The notes beneath the pieces were generated by a model. That model saw nothing but the letters and a program-made list of their open reading frames with translations, had not been told where the DNA came from and ran no database searches. Shown here one piece after another: positions 27,601 through 36,200 of a DNA stretch of 64,000 nucleotides. Source of the DNA: Bacteroides cutis. GTDB taxonomy: Bacteria; Bacteroidota; Bacteroidia; Bacteroidales; Bacteroidaceae. The translations under genes were made by a program, and so were the position numbers. Location: NCBI RefSeq assembly GCF_900241005.1, contig NZ_OEST01000006.1, forward strand, positions 148,235 to 212,234. Direction: 5' to 3'. Numbering within the stretch: position 1 is the stretch's first letter; each line of letters begins with the position of its first letter.

Positions 27601-28678
27601 GTTTAAAGCTAATATCTTTAAAGGGGTTGAACAGATCAGTCGTCGTAAAGAGTTAGCTGATAAATATGCAAATGCTGGTGTAGACTGGCAGGCTGAAATC
27701 CGTTCGTATGCTCAATATCTGGAATCGCGAGAGAAACCGACTCCTGTGAAACCTGAAAAGAAAGAGTATAAGGATAAGGAAGTGAAAGTAAAAGGATGGC
27801 CTTTTGATAAGATCATGGCTCAGACAATGATTAGTAAAGAAGGTGATTCGAAGATGAGTATTGAGTTGGCTCCGGGTATAAAAATGAACTTTGTTCGTAT
27901 TCCTGCCGGTTCATTCGTGATGGGTAGTAATCGTGGACATTCAGATTATTCACCAGCTAATAAACAAGTGGTGAAGAAAGCATTCTGGATGGGGGAAATA
28001 GAAGTCAGTAACGAGCAATTCCGTACTATTTTCCCAGAGCATAATAGCCGTTTCGACAGACAGTTGTGGAAAGACCATGTGCATCAGGGATATCCAGCTA
28101 ACCAACCGGAGCAACCTGCTATTCGTGTCAGTTGGGAAGAGGCCATGGCTTTCTGCCAGAAGTTAAGTGAGAAGACTGGTAAGAATATCACATTGCCAAC
28201 AGAAGTACAGTGGGAGTGGGCATGTCGTGCCGGTAGTGACGATGCTTTCTGGTATGGTTCATTGAATACGGATTTTGCTAAATTTGAAAATATGGCAGAT
28301 AAGCAGTTGAATAAGATGGCTGTTCGTGGAGTAAATCCACAACCAATGAAAGAAACTGATTCGTGGTATAAGTATTATACTTTCCAACCTAAGGAAAATG
28401 GTGTAGATGATGGTAACATGTTGCAAGTGAAGGGAGGCGGTTATCAAGCTAATCCATTTGGATTGTACGATATGCAGGGGAATGTTTCTGAATGGACGCG
28501 TTCTGACTATTTACCTTATCCATATAGTGAGAAAAATCAGGGAAGTGGTACGGAGAAAGTGGTACGTGGCGGTTCTTGGACAGATCACCCAAAAACATGT
28601 ACAGCTTATTACCGTAGATCATATTTGCCTTGGCAGAAAGTATATAACGTCGGTTTCCGTGTGATTATAGAAGATTAA
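24692..28678 (+). CDS. Giant NPCBM / HzsA-like propeller / di-haem cytochrome c / FGE-sulfatase fusion
   Basis: 1328 residues; signal peptide ends at FPTMAQ. Visible order: NPCBM-type carbohydrate-binding domain (about 65-195, GLDEMVLYTWGTVDGTSDDQ), a helical linker (to about 350), a propeller like the middle part of hydrazine synthase alpha and its many non-anammox relatives (about 390-800; MYTRWEYTDLTHYFS, GHHGVARSGRLMLFDPS), c-haem sites CVGCH (C827-H831) and CVSCH (C877-H881), then a C-terminal formylglycine-generating-enzyme/SUMF1-like domain (about 1060-1328; PAGSFVMGSN, LPTEVQWEWACRAG, GNVSEWTRSDY). Periplasmic or surface redox enzyme or binding platform; the reaction is unknown. Followed by a strong terminator. 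Confidence 0.85.
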   Translation: MSKKLIVMSVCIALVFPTMAQRKAKVNAPVTWAESIAVAKNQANAEMQKTCLPVASKIIKAKAAAEPFSADVTGLDEMVLYTWGTVDGTSDDQAIWANAKLIAADGSSVWLNDLKDTFKKTGSGSLRMKGNAKGEPVIMKGKRYDRTIMANANAQIVVPLDKKYVRFEAEIGLENRSSSGTVIFRLQGITGAEAAADIVKKYPTESTWFLPFAGSDMKALVTTYDASIEKHIVTSVVNLLKDKSYFNAQIAQISSKSSLDEQVIGYLNLAQDAMKVYQLQSSLSWINLRAIEDAYNDMVKISGFDANINQTKLVQLKQLCGKGFAGIYKNDVVAIQDAKKALDLKREILLANPTLDVDKIIVGRYKIGTSARQINPRALGTQNNNWSNQTSAPRGGFNAEIVELSDLRGDVKVRTIFKPTNGSSVPDLKLHWDAERLMFSMVDTDKRWQVFEVRLDGTGLKKLIETPEKDLEFFDATYLPSGKLIAVSNIGYNGVPCVNGNDEVGNMCLYDPKDRSLRRLTFDQDANWAPTVMNNGRIMYTRWEYTDLTHYFSRFVMHMNPDGTEQKSLYGSGSYFPNSIFDAKPLPGHASQFIGVISGHHGVARSGRLMLFDPSKSRKSEKGMLQELPFRDRKIEPIVKDRLVDGVWPQFIKPYPLTDKYFLVTAKLDENSLWGIYLIDIYDNLTLIAEFEGEGLICPIPVKKTPVPPVIPDKIVPGDKEATVFIQDIYEGEGLKGVPRGTVKSFRVLAYEYAYNKTPSDHWAQGVQSGWDIKRLLGTVPVEEDGSAIFKIPANTPIALQPLDSEGRAVQWMRSWLTGMPGETVSCVGCHEDQNQLPIPKRVKASTIPPHKITIPEGGQRSFTFDLEVQPILDRACVSCHDGSNKLADFRGGRIDEFSGFGESYLNLHPYVYRQGPEAEIEVLNPYEYHASASQLVKILRTGHHGVELTDKEWKTIYNWIDFNAPYHGKFKANIFKGVEQISRRKELADKYANAGVDWQAEIRSYAQYLESREKPTPVKPEKKEYKDKEVKVKGWPFDKIMAQTMISKEGDSKMSIELAPGIKMNFVRIPAGSFVMGSNRGHSDYSPANKQVVKKAFWMGEIEVSNEQFRTIFPEHNSRFDRQLWKDHVHQGYPANQPEQPAIRVSWEEAMAFCQKLSEKTGKNITLPTEVQWEWACRAGSDDAFWYGSLNTDFAKFENMADKQLNKMAVRGVNPQPMKETDSWYKYYTFQPKENGVDDGNMLQVKGGGYQANPFGLYDMQGNVSEWTRSDYLPYPYSEKNQGSGTEKVVRGGSWTDHPKTCTAYYRRSYLPWQKVYNVGFRVIIED

Positions 28679-28692
28679 TAAGTGATTGATAG

Positions 28693-28740
28693 ACCGGCGC
28701 TTGTATCCTTAATAAAAGGATAGTGCGCCGGTTTCTTTTT
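28693..28740 (+). terminator. Strong intrinsic terminator
   Basis: ACCGGCGC (28693-28700) pairs with GCGCCGGT (28725-28732). An inner TATCCTT/AAGGATA stem caps it with loop AATAA, and TTTCTTTTT follows. It stands 14 bp after the giant fusion gene and ends 8 bp before the DAHP synthase start. No promoter is visible in between, so the last two genes may rely on read-through or on a promoter inside the upstream gene. Confidence 0.9.
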
Positions 28741-28748
28741 AGACTAAA

Positions 28749-29507
28749 ATGATGAAGGAGCAGAATAAAATAGGATTAGTGGCCGGCCCATGTAGCGCAG
28801 AAAATCGTATGCAGATGTTGGAAACGGCAAGAGGATTAAAAAATATAGGAGTTAATATCTTGCGTGCCGGTTTATGGAAACCCCGTTCTAGATATGGTAC
28901 ATTTGAGGGAGTGGGTGAACGCGGATTAGTATGGCTGAATGAGATACAACAGGAGTTGGGAATGAAAGTTATGACTGAGGTTGCATTGCCTGCCCATGTA
29001 GAGGTTGCTATGAAAGCGGGAGTAGATATGGTATGGATTGGTGCACGAACAACTGTAAATCCATTTATGATGCACGAGTTGGCGGAAGCATTACGCGGTT
29101 TTAATATTCCTGTTTGGATAAAGAACCCGGTATCTCCGGATATTGAACTTTGGCTTGGAGCAGTTGAACGGCTTCAACATTCAGATGTGCAAGATATTCG
29201 TGTGATCCATCGTGGCTTTTGTACAATAGATAGTGCTCCTTATCGAAATGCTCCTCTTTGGGAGTGTTTGGATGGATTTCGTGCGCATTTTCCCAATATA
29301 CCTTTTTATTGTGATCCGAGTCATATTGCTGGAAAACGTGAATTATTGGCTTCAGTTTGCAAGAAAGCATTATCTTTGCATGTGGATGGTTTGTTTATTG
29401 AATCGCACTGTTGTCCACAGAAAGCTTTATCGGATTCTGCTCAGCAGCTTACTCCTGATGGTTTGGCTGAGTTGCTGCATACTTTGAATGTGTCTATAGA
29501 ACAATAA
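28749..29507 (+). CDS. Stand-alone DAHP synthase (type I-beta, AroF/KDO8P-synthase superfamily)
   Basis: 252 residues. Signatures are AGPCSAEN, RAGLWKPRSRYGTFEGVG, EVALPAHVEVA, WIGARTT, KNPVSPD, VIHRGF, FYCDPSHIAGKREL and IESHCCP, all typical of 3-deoxy-D-arabino-heptulosonate 7-phosphate synthase from phosphoenolpyruvate and erythrose 4-phosphate. The usual Bacteroidetes enzyme is fused to chorismate mutase; here the protein stops right after the barrel. An extra copy free of the mutase domain would feed chorismate to the chorismatase-like enzyme rather than to Phe/Tyr. KDO8P-type activity on another aldose is an alternative. Confidence 0.88.
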   Translation: MMKEQNKIGLVAGPCSAENRMQMLETARGLKNIGVNILRAGLWKPRSRYGTFEGVGERGLVWLNEIQQELGMKVMTEVALPAHVEVAMKAGVDMVWIGARTTVNPFMMHELAEALRGFNIPVWIKNPVSPDIELWLGAVERLQHSDVQDIRVIHRGFCTIDSAPYRNAPLWECLDGFRAHFPNIPFYCDPSHIAGKRELLASVCKKALSLHVDGLFIESHCCPQKALSDSAQQLTPDGLAELLHTLNVSIEQ

Positions 29508-29508
29508 T

Positions 29509-31908
29509 ATGAAGAAATTTCTTTCCTCTGTAAAGAATATGTTTATATCTTGGCGATTTGCCTTGATACTGTTGGTGATATATGCTATTGTATTAGCAGT
29601 GGCAACTTTTATAGAGAAAGTTCAGGGTACCTCTGTTGCCAGAAAACTGATTTATAACCAACCCATATTTTATTTGCTTCAGTTGCTAATGGTAATGCAA
29701 TTTATTGTAATTGGTATTCGTATGCAACTTTGGAAACAACGTAAGTATGGCATATGTCTGTTCCATGTTTCTTTTATCGTCATTTTGACAGGAGCTTTGG
29801 TTACAAATTTGTTTGGTTTTGAGGGGATCGTACATATTCGGGAGGGAGAAACAACTTCTCAGTTGCATCTTACGGATGGAACACATGAATTGCCTTTTAC
29901 GATTCACCTAGACGATTTTAAATTATTGCGTTATCCGGGATCGCACAGTCCGTCTTCTTTTGAGAGTTTTCTTACGATTTCTTCTGATAGTGATACACGT
30001 GCTGAACATATTTATATGAACAAGGTGATATATGAACAAGGATATCGTATCTATCAATCTTCTTACGATTCGGATGAGCAAGGGACTGTTTTGTCTGTAA
30101 ATCATGATGGTTGGGGTACAGGTATTACTTATATAGGATATTTGTTGCTTCTTGTGGGGATGTTGTTGACTGTGGTAGACCCAAAATCTCGTTTTCGCCA
30201 ATTAGCCAGACAATTAAAAAAGGCTGTACCGGTATTGTTGTTATGCTGTTTTCCATCCTGTCTGTCTGCTCAGGAAGTAATCTCTAATCAATTAGAAAAA
30301 AATACTATTCCTGCCGCACAAGCAGAGGAATGGGGGCGCATGCAGATACAATGTCCTACGGGACGTATTGAACCTATAAATACCTATACATCTAAACTGC
30401 TGCGTAAACTTTACCGAAGTGAAACTTTCGAGGGATTACGTTCAGAACAGGTTATTTTCGGTTTTCTTATAAATCCTTCTTATTGGAGTAATATACCTTT
30501 TATTCGTCAATCCAACAAAGAAATGGCTCGAGAATTAAAGTTACCTTCAGATAAATATATTCGTTTTTCTGATTTATTTGATGAAGAAGGACGTTATGTT
30601 ATTGCTGATGCCGTAGAACGTGCATATTCTCGTCCTGTGTCAGAACGTTCACGGATAGAAAAGGATTTATTGAAATTGGATGAAAAGGCAAATATCCTTT
30701 ATTCTTTGCAGCAAGGTCAGATGTTAGCTTTTTTCCCTTTACCGGAAGATGTGGATGGTAAGTGGTATTCACCAGGTGATGATTTGAAAGAATTCTCGGG
30801 TAGAGACTCTATGTTTGTTTCTAAAATATTCCCTTGGTATTTGGCGGAGTCTTACAATGCTCTGCGTACAGGTGACTGGTCGGCATCAAATGAAGTATTA
30901 TCTATGATGAATGTGTATCAGCAAAAACGAACTACAACAGGTTTATTGACAGATAAACAAATTTCATGGGAATTGTTTTATAATCGTGCTGAATTATTCT
31001 TTTGGTCGGCTGTGGGATATATGACCGTAGGTTTATTGCTTCTTTTAGTTTCTGTCTGGTTTTTGTTGAAATCCAAACGTTGGCTTCGGGTAGTTACCAT
31101 TGTGTTAATGGTAGGTGTAGTAGTTTTATTCCTATTGCAAACTTTTGGTATTGGTATACGTTGGTATATTTCTGGTCGGGCTCCTTGGGCTAACGCTTAT
31201 GAATCGATGGTTTATGTGGCGTGGGCTACAGTCTTGGCAGGACTTTTGTTTATCCGTCGTTCATCAATGACTTTGGCATTGGCTGCTTTCTTTGCTGGTA
31301 TTATTCTGTTTGTTGCTAATCTCAATTTTATGGATCCTGAGATAACTCCTTTAGTACCTGTACTGAAATCATATTGGTTAATGATACATGTAGCGGTCAT
31401 TACTGCAAGTTATGGTTTCTTCGGCATGAGTTTCCTGTTAGGTCTGCTTTCATTGGGGTTTATGGCGTCAGACAAGAAGTCGGTGTTGTTGAACCCTCAT
31501 ATTCGTGAATTGCGGATTATTAATGAAATTTCTCTTAATATTGGTCTGTATTTATTGACTGCTGGTATCTTTTTGGGTGCCGTATGGGCGAATGAATCAT
31601 GGGGGCGTTATTGGGGATGGGATCCTAAAGAAACCTGGGCTCTTATTACAATGATTGTTTATGCCTTTGTTCTGCATGCCCGTTTTATTTCTTATCTGCG
31701 TTCAGATTATGCCTTTAGTGTGATGTCTGTTTTTGCGTTAGCATCAGTATTAATGACTTATTTTGGAGTAAACTATTACCTTTCCGGTTTGCATTCTTAT
31801 GGTAGTGGTGATACACCACCGGGGTTACATGCAGTTCTCATTGTGTTTGGCTTGGCTTTGGTACTGGCTTTGTATGTAGGAGAAAAACAGCGTAAACGTT
31901 TGTTATAG
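29509..31908 (+). CDS. CcsBA-type (ResB-CcsA fusion) cytochrome c assembly protein
   Basis: 799 residues, starting 1 bp after the DAHP synthase stop. The N-terminal ResB-like half has early membrane spans (FALILLVIYAIVLAVATFIE) and a large periplasmic loop (about 240-495). The C-terminal CcsA half has several spans and the haem-handling WWD motif WGRYWGWDPKETWA starting at W698. Such fusions move haem out and attach it to CXXCH motifs. Placement with two di-haem proteins implies a dedicated maturation factor. Bacteroides normally needs outside haem for its cytochromes. Confidence 0.93.
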   Translation: MKKFLSSVKNMFISWRFALILLVIYAIVLAVATFIEKVQGTSVARKLIYNQPIFYLLQLLMVMQFIVIGIRMQLWKQRKYGICLFHVSFIVILTGALVTNLFGFEGIVHIREGETTSQLHLTDGTHELPFTIHLDDFKLLRYPGSHSPSSFESFLTISSDSDTRAEHIYMNKVIYEQGYRIYQSSYDSDEQGTVLSVNHDGWGTGITYIGYLLLLVGMLLTVVDPKSRFRQLARQLKKAVPVLLLCCFPSCLSAQEVISNQLEKNTIPAAQAEEWGRMQIQCPTGRIEPINTYTSKLLRKLYRSETFEGLRSEQVIFGFLINPSYWSNIPFIRQSNKEMARELKLPSDKYIRFSDLFDEEGRYVIADAVERAYSRPVSERSRIEKDLLKLDEKANILYSLQQGQMLAFFPLPEDVDGKWYSPGDDLKEFSGRDSMFVSKIFPWYLAESYNALRTGDWSASNEVLSMMNVYQQKRTTTGLLTDKQISWELFYNRAELFFWSAVGYMTVGLLLLLVSVWFLLKSKRWLRVVTIVLMVGVVVLFLLQTFGIGIRWYISGRAPWANAYESMVYVAWATVLAGLLFIRRSSMTLALAAFFAGIILFVANLNFMDPEITPLVPVLKSYWLMIHVAVITASYGFFGMSFLLGLLSLGFMASDKKSVLLNPHIRELRIINEISLNIGLYLLTAGIFLGAVWANESWGRYWGWDPKETWALITMIVYAFVLHARFISYLRSDYAFSVMSVFALASVLMTYFGVNYYLSGLHSYGSGDTPPGLHAVLIVFGLALVLALYVGEKQRKRLL

Positions 31909-31963
31909 TGAATTTTATTACTAAGTAGTATTGAATTATTTAGTAGGTTCAAAATTTATAATA

Positions 31964-32010
31964 TTTGGTACAATATTGCAAAAAAGATTGGAGAAATGCC
32001 GTTATCTTTG
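31964..32010 (+). promoter_or_regulatory. Candidate HTCS operator plus promoter of GH105
   Basis: TTTGGTACAATATTGCAA (31964-31981) is followed by exactly 21 bp and then a perfect -7 element TATCTTTG (32003-32010). This copy is taken as the consensus. No -33 TTTG at the usual distance is seen, as expected for an activator-dependent promoter. It separates the CcsBA gene from the right-hand PUL. Confidence 0.7.
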
Positions 32011-32048
32011 TTTTTGTAATATAAATCTTATTTTAAAGTAATACTGTG

Positions 32049-33185
32049 ATGAAACAATGTAAAATATTCGTTTGGGCTGTGGGGATACTTATGGTGTGTA
32101 ATCCAATGAATGCTCAAGATGTTCTTTCCAAGAAACGTATAAAAGAGGCTGACCCTAAAGTTATAGGTACACGTGTTGTAAATAAGTTTATTATAACTCC
32201 ACATACTCGGTTTGGAAATCCTCGTGCAGAAAAAGCTCCTAATTATATTACTTATCCTGATGCTTGTGCGTGGTTGGGAGCATTGTGGTTTAGTAAAGCT
32301 ATCAAAGATAAGGATATGCAACAACGTCTGAAGGATCGTTTCGAACCTTTATTTACTACTGAAAAAAGCATGTTGCCCAAAATGGTACATGTAGACTATA
32401 ATGTCTTTGGTTCTGTACCTTTGGAAATTTATATGCAGAAATTGGGAGATTATAAGTATTTTGATTTAGGTATGAAATATGCTGATACTCAATGGGAAGT
32501 GCCAGCTGATGCTAAACCTGAACAGAAAGCGTATGCAGATCAGGGATTTTCTTGGCAAACTCGTGTTTGGATTGATGATATGTTTATGATTACTACTATT
32601 CAGTCACAAGCCTATCTTGCTACAGGTGATCGTAAATATATAAATCGTGCTGCTGCTGAAATGGTAATGTATCTGCAAAAAATACAACGTCCTAATGGGC
32701 TTTTCTATCATGCTCCTACGGCTCCTTTCTTTTGGGCACGTGGAAATGGCTGGATGGCGGCAGGAATGTCACGTCTTCTCGCTGTTTTACCAAAAGATAA
32801 TCCCAACCGTACTGTTATCATGGAAGCTTATAAAAAGATGATGGCAACTTTATTGGAGAATCAGGATCCAGATGGCATGTGGCATCAATTAATAGACGAG
32901 CCGGCATCCTATAAAGAAACTTCGGGTACAGCTATGTTTACCTATGCTATGTTGGTGGGAGTAAAACATGGTTGGTTAGATAAAAAAACTTATGAGTCTG
33001 CTGCATTGAAAGGTTGGTTAGCATTGGTTTCTTATCTGAATGCCGATGATGAATTGACAAATGTTTGTGAAGGTACCAATATAAAGAATGATAAGAATCA
33101 TTATATGACTCGTAAACAGATTACGGGAGATTTACATGCACATGCTCCTTTATTATGGTGTGCTACGGAGCTTTTAACTAAATAA
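32049..33185 (+). CDS. GH105 unsaturated rhamnogalacturonyl/glucuronyl hydrolase
   Basis: 378 residues from ATG 32049, preferred over the GTG one codon upstream because it gives a normal signal peptide (ending MNAQD). (alpha/alpha)6-barrel protein with the GH88/GH105 marks WIDDMFM, WARGNGWMAAGM and HQLIDEPASYKETSGTAMF. The catalytic Asp is expected in the WIDDM segment. These enzymes hydrate the 4,5-unsaturated uronic acid left by lyases and release a 4-deoxy-5-keto uronate. It has its own operator and sits just before the second HTCS. Confidence 0.92.
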   Translation: MKQCKIFVWAVGILMVCNPMNAQDVLSKKRIKEADPKVIGTRVVNKFIITPHTRFGNPRAEKAPNYITYPDACAWLGALWFSKAIKDKDMQQRLKDRFEPLFTTEKSMLPKMVHVDYNVFGSVPLEIYMQKLGDYKYFDLGMKYADTQWEVPADAKPEQKAYADQGFSWQTRVWIDDMFMITTIQSQAYLATGDRKYINRAAAEMVMYLQKIQRPNGLFYHAPTAPFFWARGNGWMAAGMSRLLAVLPKDNPNRTVIMEAYKKMMATLLENQDPDGMWHQLIDEPASYKETSGTAMFTYAMLVGVKHGWLDKKTYESAALKGWLALVSYLNADDELTNVCEGTNIKNDKNHYMTRKQITGDLHAHAPLLWCATELLTK

Positions 33186-33220
33186 GAAGTTAATATCGCT
33201 CTAAAAAAAACTATATAATC

Positions 33221-33250
33221 TTTGCATAATGAAAAAATAGCGTACTTTTG
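33221..33250 (+). promoter_or_regulatory. Constitutive-type Bacteroides promoter of the second HTCS
   Basis: TTTG (33221-33224), an 18-bp spacer and TACTTTTG (33243-33250) form a full -33/-7 promoter for the housekeeping Bacteroides sigma factor. The HTCS ATG is 35 bp downstream. The 18-bp operator found at PUL promoters is absent, fitting a sensor made at a basal level. Confidence 0.7.
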
Positions 33251-33285
33251 TGTCACAATAATACGTTGAAAACACAAACTACTAC

Positions 33286-36200
33286 ATGAAGAAATTTGTT
33301 CTATTGCTATTTTCATTATTAACTATTTTGCAAATATTTGCTCAGAATGATAATGAGACATTCTATTTTTCAAATTTGAATTTGAAAGATGGTTTGTCTC
33401 AAATTTCTGTTATTAAAATATTACAAGATTCTAAAGGTTTTATGTGGTTTGCTACACGTAATGGTTTGAACCGTTATGATGGTAGTGAATTTATTGTATA
33501 CAAGCATGTGCCAGGAGATTCATTGACATTGAGTGATAATAATATAATATCTCTGGTAGAAGATAAGAATCGGAATTTATGGGTGGGTACGGCACGTGGA
33601 TTGAATAAGTTGGATTTGAAAACCAATCACATCAAGCGGTATTCTGATAAGAAACATGGTGCACTTGCGAAAGTAGATATACGTAGCCTGTTTGTTGATA
33701 GCCGTAATAGATTGTGGGTAGGTACTTCCAGAGGATTGTATCTTTATGTACGTGAGATGGATATGTTTCAGCGGTTGGACTTGAATGGTAAAATCAAGGA
33801 TGAGTATATTTCAGTTATTCATGAAACAAAGGAACATCAGATACTGATTGGGACTGCTACTAAGGGATTATTTGTCTGTGATATGAATATGAAAGAGCAA
33901 AAGCATTTTACTATGGATACTCCTAATTTGCGTTTGCCCGATAATTATGTTGGTACACTTTATGAAGACTTGGAAGGACATATCTGGGGAGGAAGTAATG
34001 CCGGCGGATTGTTTCGAATAGATATTGAAAAAGAGAATATTATAACTTATCATAAAGGAAATAGCATATTAACGACGAATAGCATCCGTTGTATTGCTGA
34101 ATCTCATGATAGGCTACTGATTGGAACTTTTGACGGGCTTTATTCAATGAATCTTTCTGATAATTCTTTTTGGAAGCATACGGATGCATCATTGGAACGA
34201 GGTAATTTAAGCCATTTTTCTATTTATTCTTTATTTGTAGACAGTAGCCAGACAATATGGGTCGGAACTTATGCTGGTGGTGTCAGTTATTCAAGCCGAT
34301 TTAATAATCGTTTTGATTTTCATGATCCTACTTCTGTGTTTGATGCTTTGTTTGGTATTTACGGGAGTATGGTTTGTACTGAGGGTGGGTGTTTATATAT
34401 GGCTACTGAAGGGCGTGGTTTGCTTGATTATAATTTGAATAATAGTAAATATTATTATTATCCGATAGATAATTCATCCCGGTTGCAATACAGTCAAAAT
34501 ATAATCAAAGGTTTGTTGTTGGATGGAAATACTCTTTGGTGTGGTACGAATAAAGGAACTATTTATCAGTTTGATACCCGTACGAAACAATATAAGTTGT
34601 ATTATCAGTTACCGAAGGAAATGTCTATTTATGCCATGACTCCCGCTCATGATGGAGGACTATGGATCGTAGGTTCTGATCCGAAAACAGGATTGATACA
34701 TTTGTCAGCGAAAAAAATATTTTTGGATAAGTTCCCTCTTCATGATGGGAAGGATTCTTGTCAGATAGCAAGTTCTCGTTGTATTCTTAAATTGAGGGAT
34801 GGAGTTTTATTAATAGGAACGCGTAATAATGGATTGGTCAAGTATGATGCTAATAAGCAGGAGATTACTTATTATAATACGGATGCCAAGAAACCATTCA
34901 GTTTGTTGAATAATTATGTGACAAGTATTATTCGTGATGCTTCCGATCGTATTTGGATTGGTACTTTTGGAGGTGGAATTTCTCTATATGATGAATACAA
35001 AGGAGTTCTTAAGACTATTACTCGGGAACAGGGATTGATAGATAATGATGTTTGTGCCATCGTTGAAGATAGAGATCATAAACTTTGGATTAGTACAAGT
35101 AACGGAATATCTGAATTTGACCAGGAAAAGGAACAATTCATAAATTATAATTCTCTGAATGGAATTGGAGTTTATGAGTTTACTCCTCATAGTGGTATGC
35201 TTTTGCCTAATGGTGAGGTTTGTTTTAGTGGAAATAATGGATTTGTGACTTTTAATCCACAGGAACTACAATTGAATTCTTTTGTCCCTCCTTTGGTATT
35301 TACGCGGTTAGTGGTGAATAACGAGGTTATTGAAGTCGGAGATGAAACGGGAATATTGTCTTCTGTCTTGGATGATGTAAAGGAGATAGATTTGGATTAT
35401 AGCCAGAATAATATATCTATTGGTTATTGTGCCTTGAATTTTGTATTTGCTCGTCAAAATCAATATGCTATTTTTTTGGAAGGCTATGATAAAGATTGGA
35501 ATTATATTGGTAACCGTCGGGAGGCTTATTATACAAATTTGAGTCCAGGAACTTATGAATTTAAGGTGAAAGCATCTAATAATGATGGAGTATGGAGTCA
35601 AGAGACTCGTAAAATAAGGATTGTTGTTCATCCTCCTATTTGGGAAACATGGTATGCTTATCTGTTTTATGTTGTTACTTTTGTGTCTGTACTGGTGTTA
35701 ATCATGTACTATATCTTCAAGAAACAGAAGTTGGAACGTGAGCTACAATTCCAGCAAAAAGAACAGCAGCAATTGGAAGAATTTCATCAGGCCAAAATTC
35801 GTATGTTTACTAATTTTTCGCATGAACTTCGTACCCCGTTGACCCTGATTATTGCTCCATTACAAGAGTTGGTAGCTATGCCAGAATTTTCTTCAGTAGT
35901 AAAGAATAAACTCGGTTTGATATTCAGTAATGCCCAGCGCTTGTTGTTATTGGTAAATCAGTTGATGGATTTACGTAAGAATCAAGAGGGTAAACTGAAA
36001 TTGCGTATTATTAAAAGTGATATGTATCTTTTTTTATTGGAGATATATTATGCATTTAACCATTTGGCTGCGAAAAAATCCATAAATTTTACATTCGAGA
36101 GGAAAGTAGAACAATTAATGGCATGGTTTGATAAAACATTAATTGAAAAAGTAGTATTTAATTTATTATCCAATGCTATGAAATTTACGCCGAATGGTGG

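Noticed and set aside
24692..28678. Hydrazine synthase / anammox function for the giant fusion
   Set aside because: Similarity covers the propeller-type part that is widespread outside anammox bacteria. No HzsB/C partners or other anammox genes are seen.
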